Assembly: GCA_948146395.1 (NCBI GenBank) | Contig: OX411543.1 | Span: forward strand, 50,754,517 to 50,818,516 | From: Fragum whitleyi | Taxonomy: Eukaryota; Mollusca; Bivalvia; Cardiida; Cardiidae | Length of the DNA: 64,000 nt | Direction: 5' to 3' | Shown: piece by piece, positions 20,415 to 31,049 of the stretch | Layout of the letters: every line of letters starts with the position of its first letter | How positions within the stretch are numbered: position 1 is the first letter of the stretch | Notes under the pieces: model-generated | Told to the model about the DNA's origin: nothing | What the model saw: only the letters and a program-made list of their open reading frames with translations | Database searches by the model: none | Translations under genes and position numbers: made by a program

Positions 20415-22320
20415 AGCTCACCTGAGCACGTCTGTCCGTCACGGCGTCAACTTTTTCTTTAAACGACATCTCCTCCTAAACTTATGGGTCAAAATCAACC
20501 AAACTTGGCAGAAATATTCCTTGGGTGGTCCCTTATGAATATTGCTCAAATGGAAAGGATCCGTGCCATATCACGGGAAAAGGGGCCTTAATGACAAATT
20601 TCTTGTTTTCACTCTAGAAGCCACAAATATGGTACAATCTTCATGAAACTTGGTCAGAATGTTTGTTAGGTCAAGAGGATGAAGTCTATTGAAAATGGGG
20701 AGGATTGGTGTCATTTCACAGAAAAAAGCCGCCTTAATGACAATTTTGTCAACAATATCTTTAAACGACATCTCCTCCTAAACTTATGGGTTAAAATCAA
20801 CCAAACTTGGCAGAAATATTCCTTGGGTGGTCCCTTATGAAAATTGCTCAAATGGAAAGGATCCGTGCCATATCACGGGGAAAGGGGCCTCAATGAGAAA
20901 TTTCTTGTTTTCACTCTAGAAGCCACAAATACGGTCCAATCTTCATGAAACTTGGCCAGAAAGTTTGTTAGGTCATGAGGATGAAGTCTATTGAAAATGG
21001 GAAGGATTGGTGCCATTTCACAGAAAAAGCAACCTTTATGACAATTTTGTCAACAATATCTTTAAACGACATCTCCTCCTAAACTTATGGGTTAAAATCA
21101 ACCAAACTTGGCAGAAATATTCCTTGGGTGGTCCCTTATGAAAATTGCTCAAATGGAAAGGATCCGTGCCATATCACAGGAAAAGGGGCCTTAATGACAA
21201 ATTTCTTGTTTTCACTCTAGAAGCCACATATATGGTGCAATCTTCATGAAACTTGGTTAGAATGTTTGTTAGGTCATGAGGATGGAGTCTATTGAAAATG
21301 GGAAGGATCCATGCCATTTCACGGAAAAAGGCGCCTTAATGACAATTTTGTCAACGATATCTTTAAACGACATCTCCTCCTAAACTTTTGGGTCAAAATT
21401 AACCAAACTTGGCAGAAATATTCCTCGGGTGGTCCCTTATGAAAATTGCTCAAATGGAAAGGATCCGTGCCATATCACGGGAAAAGGGGCCTTAATGACA
21501 AATTTCTTGTTTTCACTCTAGAAGCCACAAATACGGTCCAATCTCCATGAAACTTGGTCAGAATGTTTGTTAGGTCATGAGGATGAAGTCTATTTAAAAT
21601 GGGAAGGATCCATGCCATATCACAGAAAAAGGCGCCTTAATGACAATTTTGTCAACAATATCTTTAAACGACATCTTGTCCTAAACTTATGGGTCAAAAT
21701 CAACCAAACTTGGCAGAAATATTCCTTGGGTTGTCCGTTATGAAAATTGCTCAAATGGAAAGGATCCGTGCAATATCACGGGAAAAGGGGCCTTAATGAC
21801 AAATTTCTTGTTTTCTCTCTAGAAGCCACAAATACGGTCCAATTTTCATGAAACTTGGTCAGAATGTTTGTTAGGTCATGAGGATGAAGTCTATTGAAAA
21901 TGGGAAGGATCGGTGCCATATCACAGGAAAAGGCATCTTAATAACAATTTTTTTGTTTACTCTCTAGAAGCCACAAATATGGTCCAATCATCATGAAACT
22001 CTGTCAGAATGTTTGTTATGTCATGAGGATGAACTCATTTGAAAATGGGAAGTATACGTGCCATATCACGGGAAAAGGGGCCTTAATGACAATTTTCTCG
22101 TTAGAGCTCCAAACGCCACAAATATAGTCCAATCTTCATGAAACTTGATCAAAATATTTGCCAGGTCACAAGAATGAACTCTGTTGAAAATGGGAAGGTT
22201 CATGTCATTTCATAGGAAATAGAGTCTTAATGATGGTTCATTTCATTTCATAGGAAATAGAGTCTTAATGATAATTTACTTGAAATATCAGGTGAGCGAT
22301 TTAGGGCCCTCAGGGTCCTC
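20415..22320 (+). repeat. element with internal 301-bp tandem repeats
   Basis: The block is framed by TAGCTCACCTGAGCACGTCTGTCCGTC on the left and CAGGTGAGCGATTTAGGGCC, CTCTTGTT on the right; GCTCACCTG and CAGGTGAGC are inverted. Between them AAACGACATC recurs at 20461, 20763, 21064, 21365 and 21666, so the period is 302, 301, 301 and 301. Each unit is two diverged halves of about 150 bases: one has CCAAACTTGGCAGAAATATTCC... GGAAAGGATCC... GGGGCCTTAATGACAAA, the other has GAAACTTGGTCAGAATGTTTG... GGGAAGGAT... GCGCCTTAATGACAATT. From about 21950 the last part consists of single half-units. No coding frame. Confidence 0.9.
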
Positions 22321-22516
22321 TTGTTATGTAACAATGTCAGTTCAACAATCCAAAAATCTTCGATGCTTTTATAAGATTTCTTGTCAAAACGCTAACAAGT
22401 CATATCATTAGGCTTAAGTTTAACCTTCAGGTCCGATGTATTTATCGCCTGAAATAGGTTAACAAATTGTATTTCGCCCGAGGACTTCACAGTCAGGTTA
22501 TCCCCTCAGTATGCTA

Positions 22517-22948
22517 CAATTAACAACATCTTGAAATTGACATTAGTTTCGACCAAAATCCTTGCAAAACACTCTCTCATTGCTCCATTCGTTCATTCCA
22601 AACACTCACTCAAACCATTCTAAAACGTTAAAAACTAACTGAAAAGGGTAAAATCAACGACTTCAATCAAAATGAATAAAACTAAAAAATAATAATAAAA
22701 AAAAAAACCACGCGATTTCATTAACATTATTGAAACTTGAAAGGTTCTTGGTGAAATTAGAACCTTTTTATAGAACTTGTATTCTATACTATTAAAGTGT
22801 GGTAATAAAGATTCCTGAACAAAATTAGAGATTTGAGATTACCTCCCTTTAATTTAACTCAAAACTAGCTCATGACACTCATTCAATGCATTCCAAAATC
22901 ATTCCAAAATTGTGTCCAGTTTGTCAATTTTAGGATGTTGTTATCATT
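22517..22948 (-). mobile_element. M1 MITE, reverse orientation, diverged
   Basis: CAATTAACAACATCTTGAAA begins it and TTGTCAATTTTAGGATGTTG ends it. The CGTTCATTCCAAACACTCACTC block and GATTACCTCCCTTTAATTTAACTC are preserved. Confidence 0.72.
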
Positions 22949-23018
22949 ACATTCATTCGGGACTATCTTATTGTAACCTTTATTATAACCGTATCAAGAC
23001 TATATAATGTAGTTAGTA

Positions 23019-23150
23019 CAAATAATAGCATCGTGAAAATGACAATGTGATGATTTCGGAATGAATTTTAGTATTGGATATGGTAAAAGGGGGTAGTACA
23101 ATATCACTTATTTCGCCTAACATGGCGAAATTATAGATATTTTCATGAAT
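23019..23150 (+). mobile_element. M1 MITE, left half only
   Basis: ATAGCATCGTGAAAATGACA begins it, and the palindrome ATTTCGCC (23110-23117) / GGCGAAAT (23124-23131) is intact. The sequence leaves the M1 pattern soon after. The hairpin differs on both arms from the common ATTTTGTTC/GAACAAAAT type. Confidence 0.6.
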
Positions 23151-23344
23151 TTTTTCCATAGATGTAAATTATCTGAAACCGATATACCATTTCTGCTCAC
23201 ATTATACATAATACATGTAGTATTATTGATCTACAATGACCTGGCACTCATTAAATATTCCTTTTGACCCCTATTGATAGTCGGATGTTATGTTTCTTAA
23301 TATAGACTTAAGCTCGCGAAGTTTAGGTCCAATTAAATGTTTAA

Positions 23345-23425
23345 CATCTCATCACGTATACGGAAATTTAGCGCAGGTGGTAGGGCTGTTGTCCCAATAC
23401 CGAAATGCCATGAGTTCAAGCCGGG
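23345..23425 (+). repeat. tRNA-like fragment
   Basis: TTTAGCGCAGGTGGTAGGGC resembles an A box and GAGTTCAAGCC a B box, about 45 bases apart. The ends do not pair as an acceptor stem, so this is a SINE head or tRNA pseudogene. Confidence 0.35.
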
Positions 23426-23880
23426 ACATAATCAATTATGATTCCTTTTTTTCCTTGTTCATTTTACAATTTATGACGGTATGAAAAAATATGAAATAAA
23501 GCCTATACTTAGTTTGATTGCGTTAATCGAAACTCTTCTAAGTGTGATTACGTTATGAATGTAAAAAAGAAGTAAAAAAAAAACATGTAAAAAATATCAT
23601 AAAGCAAACGAGATTTCTATATGCGACTTACTTTTAGTGCAAGTGTTCTGAATACTAAATTTATTTTCATTGGGGTATGAAAATCTTTCTCTCTGGCGAT
23701 CAGAATACAATAGTCTTGGTTTGTGCAAAAATTCAAAATTGAATTATATGAGAGTAAAAATAATAATAATAATAATTGCAACTGACAAAAAAATAACAAA
23801 GGAATAATTGACAGGGTTAATGTAAAAAATAAATGTATAAATATATTAATTAATAATAATCACAAGGGTTTAAAAAAGAT

Positions 23881-23962
23881 GTATCACTGTCGGGTATCGA
23901 ACTCGACCCGACAAGTGAAAGCGTCTCGGGAAGACGTCTGTAACCAATGTACTACAGAGACT
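23881..23962 (-). repeat. tRNA-like fragment, minus strand
   Basis: On the minus strand TAGTACATTGGTTACAGACG is followed by a short stem-loop and then TCGGGTCGAGTTCGATACCCGA, a well-paired T-arm-like hairpin with the TTCGA core. No matching acceptor stem was found. SINE head or tRNA pseudogene. Confidence 0.38.
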
Positions 23963-24193
23963 TATTTATATAAAGTAAGATAGTATGAATAAATCGGTAA
24001 AACGTAATTTTCGCTACGGATAAACTCGAGCACTGACGGAAGTTAATGAGTGCCAGGTCATTTTAGATAAATAATACACAAACTGTCGAACAAATGACAG
24101 TTATCAAAACATAAACAAACGAGGGAAAATGGAAGAAAGGGGTTTTTAGATAAAACTGCGTTCGCTTTTAAGGCTGTGCCTTTGTTCATAATT

Positions 24194-24221
24194 GATTAAA
24201 AAAAAAAAAAAAAAAAAAAAC
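24194..24221 (+). repeat. poly-A tract
   Basis: A run of about 24 A with no recognisable retroposon body directly upstream; 23963-24453 otherwise holds nothing recognised. Confidence 0.8.
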
Positions 24222-24453
24222 AATGCGTTTTGAATATGTGTATTTTTACCTCATGGGTTATGACCTTCCGGTTTAGGTGTATTTCAAAACTGAGCTCAAG
24301 AATCTATATATGAGTTAGGTTTCAGGGCTCATCGCACAAAATTTACCTATAGTTGATAGAAATCAAACGTAAACATATCTGATTCTGTTATCAAATTTTA
24401 ATATGCCCAGTCATAATCTATATTATATTAGATTTATTTTACATAACGCCATC

Positions 24454-25428
24454 TTAAGGTTCATGTAAAGAGTTTGAGACCCAATATTTAGGGCACTTCA
24501 TTAGCCAAGACAAAGCACTATATCCAGGTATATTATATATCAAAATGAAGGTATTCATAAGCACAAGCAGTTAGGCAACATAAGACTGCCATAGCTATAG
24601 CGGTATAGCCAAAACAATGTGGAAAAGGGTCATTTTGTACAGAACAAGCAACTGCATGACGGTTGCATAAAATTGCCCCGTATTTTAACAAAGTACAGTC
24701 TGAAGTACCATCCAGGTAGTGCTAAAACCGTTGATATAAAACTCAGTCTCAAAAGGCTCTTTTGAAACAACAAATTTTCATTTATAATGTCAACATACTT
24801 GTCAAACCGGTTTGGTCTGTTTTCAAAATAGATGTAAGGTATGGTGCAACATCACACCATAATATTGTGAAATATTTTCTGCGATTTATTTCAAATTATA
24901 GTTTTTTTAATTCAATGATCTAAAATATTACTATATATTTATCATTTTGTGAAGTAGAAATTGATATATTGATAAACAACCTTACAGGTAAATAAACAAT
25001 AAATGTCTATTTATGGTGGGATAACACACCATACCCTAAAAAGATCTACACGTTTACAAAATTAGAATGACATATGTGACATATGTGTTTATAAAAGAAG
25101 TCAAAATAAATTGCTTGCATAACTACGTTTTGGGGCTGAGTTTTATACCAACGGTTGTAGCACTACCTGGATGGTACTTTAGGCTAGACTTTGTTAAATT
25201 ATGAGCCAATTTTATCCAACAGTCATGCAGTTGCTTGTTCTGTTCAAAATGACCCTTTTCCACAATGTTTTGGCTATACCGCTATAGTCATAACAGTCTT
25301 ATGTATTTCAACTGCTTGTGCTCATAAATAGCTTCATTTTGATATATGATATTCCTGGATATACTGCTTTTTTCTTGGCAAATGAATGCCCTTAAAATTG
25401 GGCCTCAAACACTTTACATGAACCTTAA
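24454..25428. mobile_element. TTAA-bounded long foldback element (975 bp)
   Basis: TTAAGGTTCATGTAAAG at the left end is mirrored by CTTTACATGAACCTTAA at the right. The arms, roughly 24454-24765 and 25128-25428, pair through many blocks: GCTATAGCGGTATAGCCAAAAC/GTTTTGGCTATACCGCTATAG, AACAAGCAACTGCATGAC/GTCATGCAGTTGCTTGTT, and GTACCATCCAGGTAGTGCT/AGCACTACCTGGATGGTAC. A second, inner inverted pair (GGTATGGTG.. CACACCAT) lies in the middle. No transposase frame. TTAA targets occur in piggyBac and Kolobok elements; the tip does not look like piggyBac. Confidence 0.85.
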
Positions 25429-25504
25429 GCCATCTTTAGCGAGAAAATTGACGTTTTTGACTTTATTTAACCCTTGTGCTAAACACGCCTTTACACAACA
25501 GCAC

Positions 25505-26000
25505 ACAATCAGGAACCCTCGGCGATTCTATGGTATAGACCTTAGAAAAATAAGGATGCAGCCATGAAAGTGTGTCATTTTGCACGGGGGTTTACATGAC
25601 GTCACAATCATCCTGCTGAGGCAAAAAAACAAATTCAACGAAAGAATGAAAAACGGCATATTATAATTTTACAACAAAACGCAGTTATTCGAGCACCAGC
25701 AGCCGAAAAATGACCCAAAAACTACCAACCCTCAGCAATTCTACAGAAAAAGACATCGGGAATGATAAGGGCGCAACCACGAACGCGCGTCATATCTCTC
25801 TTGGGTACATACAGACGTCACAAGCTACAACAATCCTGCTGAGGATGACGTTGCTTACAACAAAATAAACAAAGAATAAAACTTGGGATATTCAAACTGT
25901 GTTTTGTCATCAAATTATCATATGCCCAAAATATCCCCACTGGCGATCGGATAGAATTGATAATATGAGTGTTTCTTCAAGTGAATTAAAATACCAGAAA
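25505..26000 (+). repeat. dispersed repeat, two adjacent units, with TGACGTCA
   Basis: The pattern GCGATTCTATGGTATAGACC, AATAAGGATGCAGCCATGAAA, TTTACATGACGTCACAATCA (TGACGTCA at 25597-25604), then AAAAACGGCATATTATAATTTTACAACAAAAC occurs here. It is partly repeated from about 25730 (CAGCAATTCTACAGAAAAAG, ATAAGGGCGCAACCACGAA, ATTATCATATGCCC). Related copies lie at 29376 and 52525. Confidence 0.6.
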
Positions 26001-26010
26001 CCGACTTACC

Positions 26011-26240
26011 TTAACCCTTTGCTGTTTAATCCCTGCTTTTTACGTGCCTGTGATTTTATGATTGAGAAAAGATTGTGAAAAAAAGAAGAAATTGCTTCTG
26101 ACAAGCAATTTCTTCTTTTTCCACACTATTTTCTACCCTACTGAATGGTTATTTTTCAAATTAAATCTTCTTTAAATTTTCGTCTGCAAAACCTTTGAAT
26201 TTGGACAGGTCCAAAATTTTGTAAAACAGGAAAGGGTTAA
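26011..26240. mobile_element. piggyBac-type MITE (TTAACCCTTTG ends)
   Basis: It runs from TTAACCCTTTGCTGTTTA to AACAGGAAAGGGTTAA, both ends at TTAA. Inside is the hairpin GAAGAAATTGCTTCTGACAAGCAATTTCTTC (about 26088-26118). The reverse-orientation sister at 42635 shares TACCCTACTGAATGG, CGTCTGCAAAACCTTTGAAT and GATTTTATGATTGAGAAAA. CCCTTTGC next to TTAA is a common piggyBac terminus. Confidence 0.78.
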
Positions 26241-26327
26241 AAATAAACCCAAATTTCTACACTTACGTTCAAGGTATTTTTCAGTTTACGGAAAAGTCCG
26301 AATGATGCCCCAAATACAAAATAATTA

Positions 26328-26764
26328 CAGTTTAAAACATCGTGAAATTGACACTCATTCCAATCAAAATCATTCTAAATCGCGCACACAGCGTCCCATT
26401 CATTCATTCAAACACTCATTCAATTCGATGAAAACACTCTGAAATAATTAGAAAACATTTCGATATTTGTTCAAGACGATCAATATTTAATTCAAATCGA
26501 TCAAATCATTCTATGATTTTATTGGCTAGTGTGGATTGTTTAAGTATGTGGTTGGTCCACGAAGACACACAAACAGAAAAGTATGTATATTTAATTGAAG
26601 GCAGGAACTAAATATCGCTAATTTTGTTAATCTTGAACAAAATTAGCGATGTTGGATAACATCCCTTTAATTTCACTCAAAACTCGCTCCACACACTCAA
26701 ACAATTTCATTCAAAAATCAATCAAAAATCATTCATCTCGTCAATTTGACGATATTCTTAATTG
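26328..26764 (-). mobile_element. M1 MITE, reverse orientation, full length
   Basis: TA-CAGTTTAAAACATCGTGAAA begins it and CGTCAATTTGACGATATTC, TTAATTG-TA ends it. The hairpin block at 26600-26670 reads ATTTTGTTAATCTTGAACAAAATTAGCGAT. Confidence 0.8.
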
Positions 26765-27626
26765 TACACCGACATCCGAGGTACTTTCTAGTTTACGGAT
26801 AAGTCCGAGCGATATTCCGAATGATCTGTGCCCTTATTATTCCCGAGGTCTATTTGATATACCCACCGAGAGCTCCTGATTGCCCATTTTAGTCATGCCA
26901 CGTTCCGGTTTGTTTTCTTTGAACACTATTAGATTTCTAGATAATTAAGCCACACTCGGGGCCTATACAGCTTTCTGGTAAAGTCAATATTTACAAACAC
27001 ATTTTAATCCTGAAAACTAATTGATTACATCATTTAGCCGACTGCCGCTTCCAATCGATTCGTATCTTTCTTAAAATTGCAAGTTGACTGAGTATTTAAC
27101 TTAAAAGTTCATTCAAATTCAAATATAACGATTCCTTTAAGAGTCTCTCGTATACTTAATGAAAAACGCACCTTAGAATTTATAGACCAAGTGAAGCCTA
27201 TAAGTTATTCCGAAAATAGCCATACGTGGTTATACTCTAGGACTTCTGTACTTGGAATTGCTTCTATAGTTTTTTATAAACAATTAATCATACTTTTTTT
27301 TCAACATAAAGAAATATTTCTATAAATGAATATGCTTTGTGCTGCTAATGATTATTTACCTAACGATTGATAAGGTCGTTAATGGAATACACTCCCTGGC
27401 AAAATTTGATTTCCATTTCTATTCCAAGACAGTGTTAAAAAGAAAAATATTTTCGAGATTGCTCAAAGTGCACAGAAGAGTGTAATTTTATACTTAATAT
27501 TGACTTCTTAATAGTAACTTGGTAATTGAAAACTTCTTCTTAAATGAATTTCCTATATTTTGACATTTATTCGTTTCAGATACCAGATGAACTATTATTT
27601 TTGAGCGAAAACTAAGTATCCGTTTA
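26765..27626. other. unassigned AT-rich sequence
   Basis: No coding frame, transposon end or SINE motif was recognised. Confidence 0.4.
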
Positions 27627-28058
27627 CAGTTCATGAAACAGCATCATGAAATTGACACAATGATTGATTTTGGAATGATTTTGGAATGAAAATGATTGAG
27701 TGTGAGAAGCGAGTTTTGAGTGAACTTAAAGGAAGGTCATCCAATATCTCAGGATGAACAAAATTAGCGACATTGATTACCTCCCTTTAATAGGATATGC
27801 ATAAAAGTTCTATAGAAAGGTTCTTATTCCTCAAGAAACTTTTAGACTCTTATAATTTGAATTATTTCAGTGAAATCGCGATTTTTCTCTATCCTAATTT
27901 ATTTTGAATGACGTTGTTGATTCTATATTTTTCAATGGGTTTTGAGCGTTTTTGAATGGTTTGAATGAGTGTTTGGAATGAATGAATGAAGCGCTGAGTG
28001 AGTTATATGGAATTCTTTAGATTTCGATGAATGTAAATTTCACGATGTTACTAATTGT
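27627..28058 (+). mobile_element. M1 MITE, full length
   Basis: TA-CAGTTCATGAAACAGCATCATG begins it and TAAATTTCACGATGTTACTAATTG-TA ends it. GAATGAATGAATGAAGCGCTGAGTGAG is preserved. The left arm of the internal hairpin is partly deleted. Confidence 0.8.
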
Positions 28059-28392
28059 AGCAAGTCGTTTCAGTGTATGTTCTCCAAGAAATACAAAACC
28101 TTTCAATTCAGTGTACATTTTAACTTAGCCACGTCAGCAGCTCCCTCGTGCAGTTGTTGCACAGGAATCGATTTCATAGACTAAAATGCAATTTAACATT
28201 ACGGAAGCAAAGAACAAATATGTAAATGATCGTGCCCTCGGGACAACCCTGAAACGTTTGCAATAAATGTGGGCCTACGTTTATTGTTCCAGCACTTTAA
28301 ACCAATGGACAGGAATTGTATCCCAATTTCTTTCGAAGCATACATGTGCATGGTACATGTAATCTCCATAACTACTTTGAGGTTTTCTCATA

Positions 28393-28803
28393 CAATTAAG
28401 AACATCGTGAAATGACACTCATTTCGATCAAATTCATTCTAAATCATTCAATCAGCGCTCCATTCATTCATTTTAAAAACTCACTCAATTCGATCAAAAA
28501 CGCTCCGAAATCACTATAAAACATTTCAAAATTGTTAAAGATGATCAACATTTCATTCAAATCGATCAGGTTATTCAATGGTGTCTTTGGGCTGGCGTAC
28601 ATTTCAAAGTTTCTGATTGGTCCATGATTACGCATAAAAAGAAATGTACGTATATTTTATTAGAGGGAGGTAATAAGTATCGCTAATATTGTTCATCTTG
28701 AACAAATATAGCGATGTTGGATAACTCGCTCCACACACTCATTCAATTTCATTCCTAAATCATTCCAAAATCATTCTTGTCAATTTCACGATATTGTTAA
28801 CTG
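28393..28803 (-). mobile_element. M1 MITE, reverse orientation
   Basis: TA-CAATTAAGAACATCGTGAAA begins it and TGTCAATTTCACGATATTGTTAACTG-TA ends it. The hairpin here reads ATATTGTTC (28686-28694) / GAACAAATAT (from 28700). Confidence 0.8.
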
Positions 28804-29375
28804 TATTTGTTTTTTGTTTTTTTGAGCATGGCATATATTTGGTACATGTGTAAAATTGAAATCATAAACATATCAAATTTCGCCGCAATCTAATCAATCA
28901 ACTTAGAAGAAGTTTCAAAAAATTGATAAAATGAGAGGGCTTTGGGTTTATTATTGTTCAAAACTAAGAAATGTAAATCATATATTCCGTTCTATTTCTA
29001 TTTTTAGACTCAAAAGATGTAGAGACATTAGACGAAATAGGATAACACTCCGTCAAAAATTGTTTTATCGAAATGATGAATTCGATTATCTATTCTATCT
29101 TTAACATATAGTTTTATTGTGCAAGAACCAAGATGTAATGAACCAGAATATCGAAATGAATTGAAAAAATAGACGGAAAGAGAAATTCGAAGTCATCTTT
29201 CTCTATTTTTTCCTATTCTTATAGAAAACTTGTAGCGCAAGTAACGACCATTTTCTTCATTTGCCAATACGTTTTATGTACCGAGAACCAAAACTTTTTT
29301 TCAATGTGTTTTCAAATATTAATAAAAGGCATATCGAGTTTAGCGATTCATTTCAGTCATAATACCATTGTCACA

Positions 29376-29605
29376 ATCGAGAATACTACGGAATAGACCT
29401 CGGGAACAATAAAGGCGCAGCCATCAAACCGCGTCGTTTCGTATGTGGGTTTACATGACGTCATAAACATCAAGATTGCGAATAAAACAAAATCAGCGAA
29501 GGTTTGAAACTGGGCATATAATGATTTGATAACAAAACTAGCGTTTTACTGAGCTTTGTAATCAAATTATAATAAGCCCAAAAGATCCACATATAGACGA
29601 TTTGA
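29376..29605 (+). repeat. dispersed repeat related to 25505, with TGACGTCA
   Basis: ATACTACGGAATAGACCTCGGG, AATAAAGGCGCAGCCATCAAA, TTTACATGACGTCATAAACATC (TGACGTCA at 29456-29463) and AAATTATAATAAGCCCAAAAGATC follow the same order as at 25505 and 52525. The preceding stretch 28804-29375 shows nothing recognisable. Confidence 0.6.
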
Positions 29606-30393
29606 ATGCATTTAACATTTTTGTTTTTTCCTCAAGTGTATTGACCATAGTACAACAAGAAGCCGACCGACCTAAAATCAAAGCACTGAAAGTGCTCATG
29701 GTGAACATCCCTGTTCGTATAGTAAGGTGGCAGAGGTGTTTAAAAATCTGCTCAATATAGGTATAACATGTATATGGAAGTATGACCAATCGATAACTCC
29801 AAGTTCTTCGAACCAATTTCATTTTTCTTGCCACGCAAATTAAAAGGCAACCAAGTATCATTTCTTTCAAATGTTGATGGAATATTTTTCATATATTGAA
29901 ACAAATTCTACTTATAAATAGGGATATTTTTATTATAATATATAAACCTCCTGTTAAAAGGTCCCCTGAGATCATTCTTGTTGGGTTTGAATTTTGAAAT
30001 TCATGCGAACTTTAGCTATAAGAAAAGGATATCACCAAATAAACTATATGAAATTGACATACGCTCATGAAATGCATGATTCGCATGTTACTATAATAAT
30101 ATTTTGCAGACTGATACTGGGTTACCCAGGAATCAATTTCGTAAATAGATTTAAACCTTTATACAAAATAGAGTATTTTCTATTAGATATAAGTTGCCAA
30201 CATTATTTCCCCAACGTGATTTCAATTTATTCGATTATGATTTAAACAGTCACTCGGAACATTCGACAATTACGCTCATTTAACCACGGTGCGGTTGCGT
30301 ACTGTTTATATATGTGTAACGTGATCACGTGTCATGATAGACTTATTTGCGAAAGATATTCGGTAATAATCGGAACGCATTCGTTGTTCACGT
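29606..30393. other. unassigned sequence upstream of a short reading frame
   Basis: A 102-codon minus-strand frame (29562-29870) overlaps the preceding repeat and has no recognisable motif. ATCAAAGCACTGAAAGTGCT at about 29680 echoes the AGTACT motif of the TAGAC element arms. TTTATATATG at 30305-30314 is TATA-like. Confidence 0.35.
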
Positions 30394-30585
30394 ATGTCAC
30401 TAGGCTGGCTACCATTTCGAATGCTACTACGTGCATTGGTATATACGGTATTTTCAACAGTTGCCAGTTCAGGAGGTCACGACCTTAAAAGACAAGTTAC
30501 TATGGGTACTTGTGATAACGAGGGGTCAGGGCAGAAACAAATTGTATGTGTCTACACCTTGTATAGCTCTAAGCCATCGAAATGA
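30394..30585 (+). CDS. short open frame, possible small secreted peptide or first exon (unverified)
   Basis: A 63-codon frame begins ATG at 30394 after an in-frame TAA at 30367. The first 28 residues look like a loose signal sequence (MSLGWLPFRMLLRALVYTVF, then STVASSGG). A dibasic KR follows at residues 32-33, and there are two Cys later (about 40 and 52). A TATATAT-type stretch lies about 80 bases upstream. It sits in sequence where I see no transposon family. Against it: the length is near what chance gives, basic residues break the hydrophobic segment, and I recognise no family. It could instead be a chance frame. Confidence 0.25.
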   Translation: MSLGWLPFRMLLRALVYTVFSTVASSGGHDLKRQVTMGTCDNEGSGQKQIVCVYTLYSSKPSK

Positions 30586-31049
30586 TCATCCATACGCCTG
30601 ATTAAAAATGCTACTCATTTTTGTATTTTAGAGGGAAATATTCCACGTCTTCAAATGAATAAGAATTCGAGTATCACGCAATTTACGAAATAAACAGTGA
30701 TTTTCGGAGAGAAGTCTTGAGAAATACAAAATTGAACCTAAATGAACTCTACTTTATTTCGAAGCTATAAATAACCTACTGGGTATCCCTACGTAGTGAC
30801 ACATATGAATGAACACGTTCACCAAAAATGACCTAAAACAAGCAAATTGGTTGAATTGATATTCCCCGCCAAAATACTTTGTTTGTCATTGTTTTATATA
30901 AAAATTAAGGTCAGGTTATCTTCTATCTACATTAACCAAGAACAAGCATTTTCAACATTTAAATATTGTCAGATTTTATAGTGAAGATTGATGTTAAATA
31001 ATATGCTTATGTGTGGTTTTTTTTTTATTTTTTTATTTTAAGCTTATCA

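Noticed and set aside
20415..22320. CRISPR array or protein with repeated domains
   Set aside because: The repeats are 301 bases, adjacent without spacers and not open in any frame; the setting is eukaryotic.
29562..29870. 102-codon minus-strand frame
   Set aside because: It overlaps a dispersed repeat at one end, has no family pattern, and no splice or promoter signal was seen.
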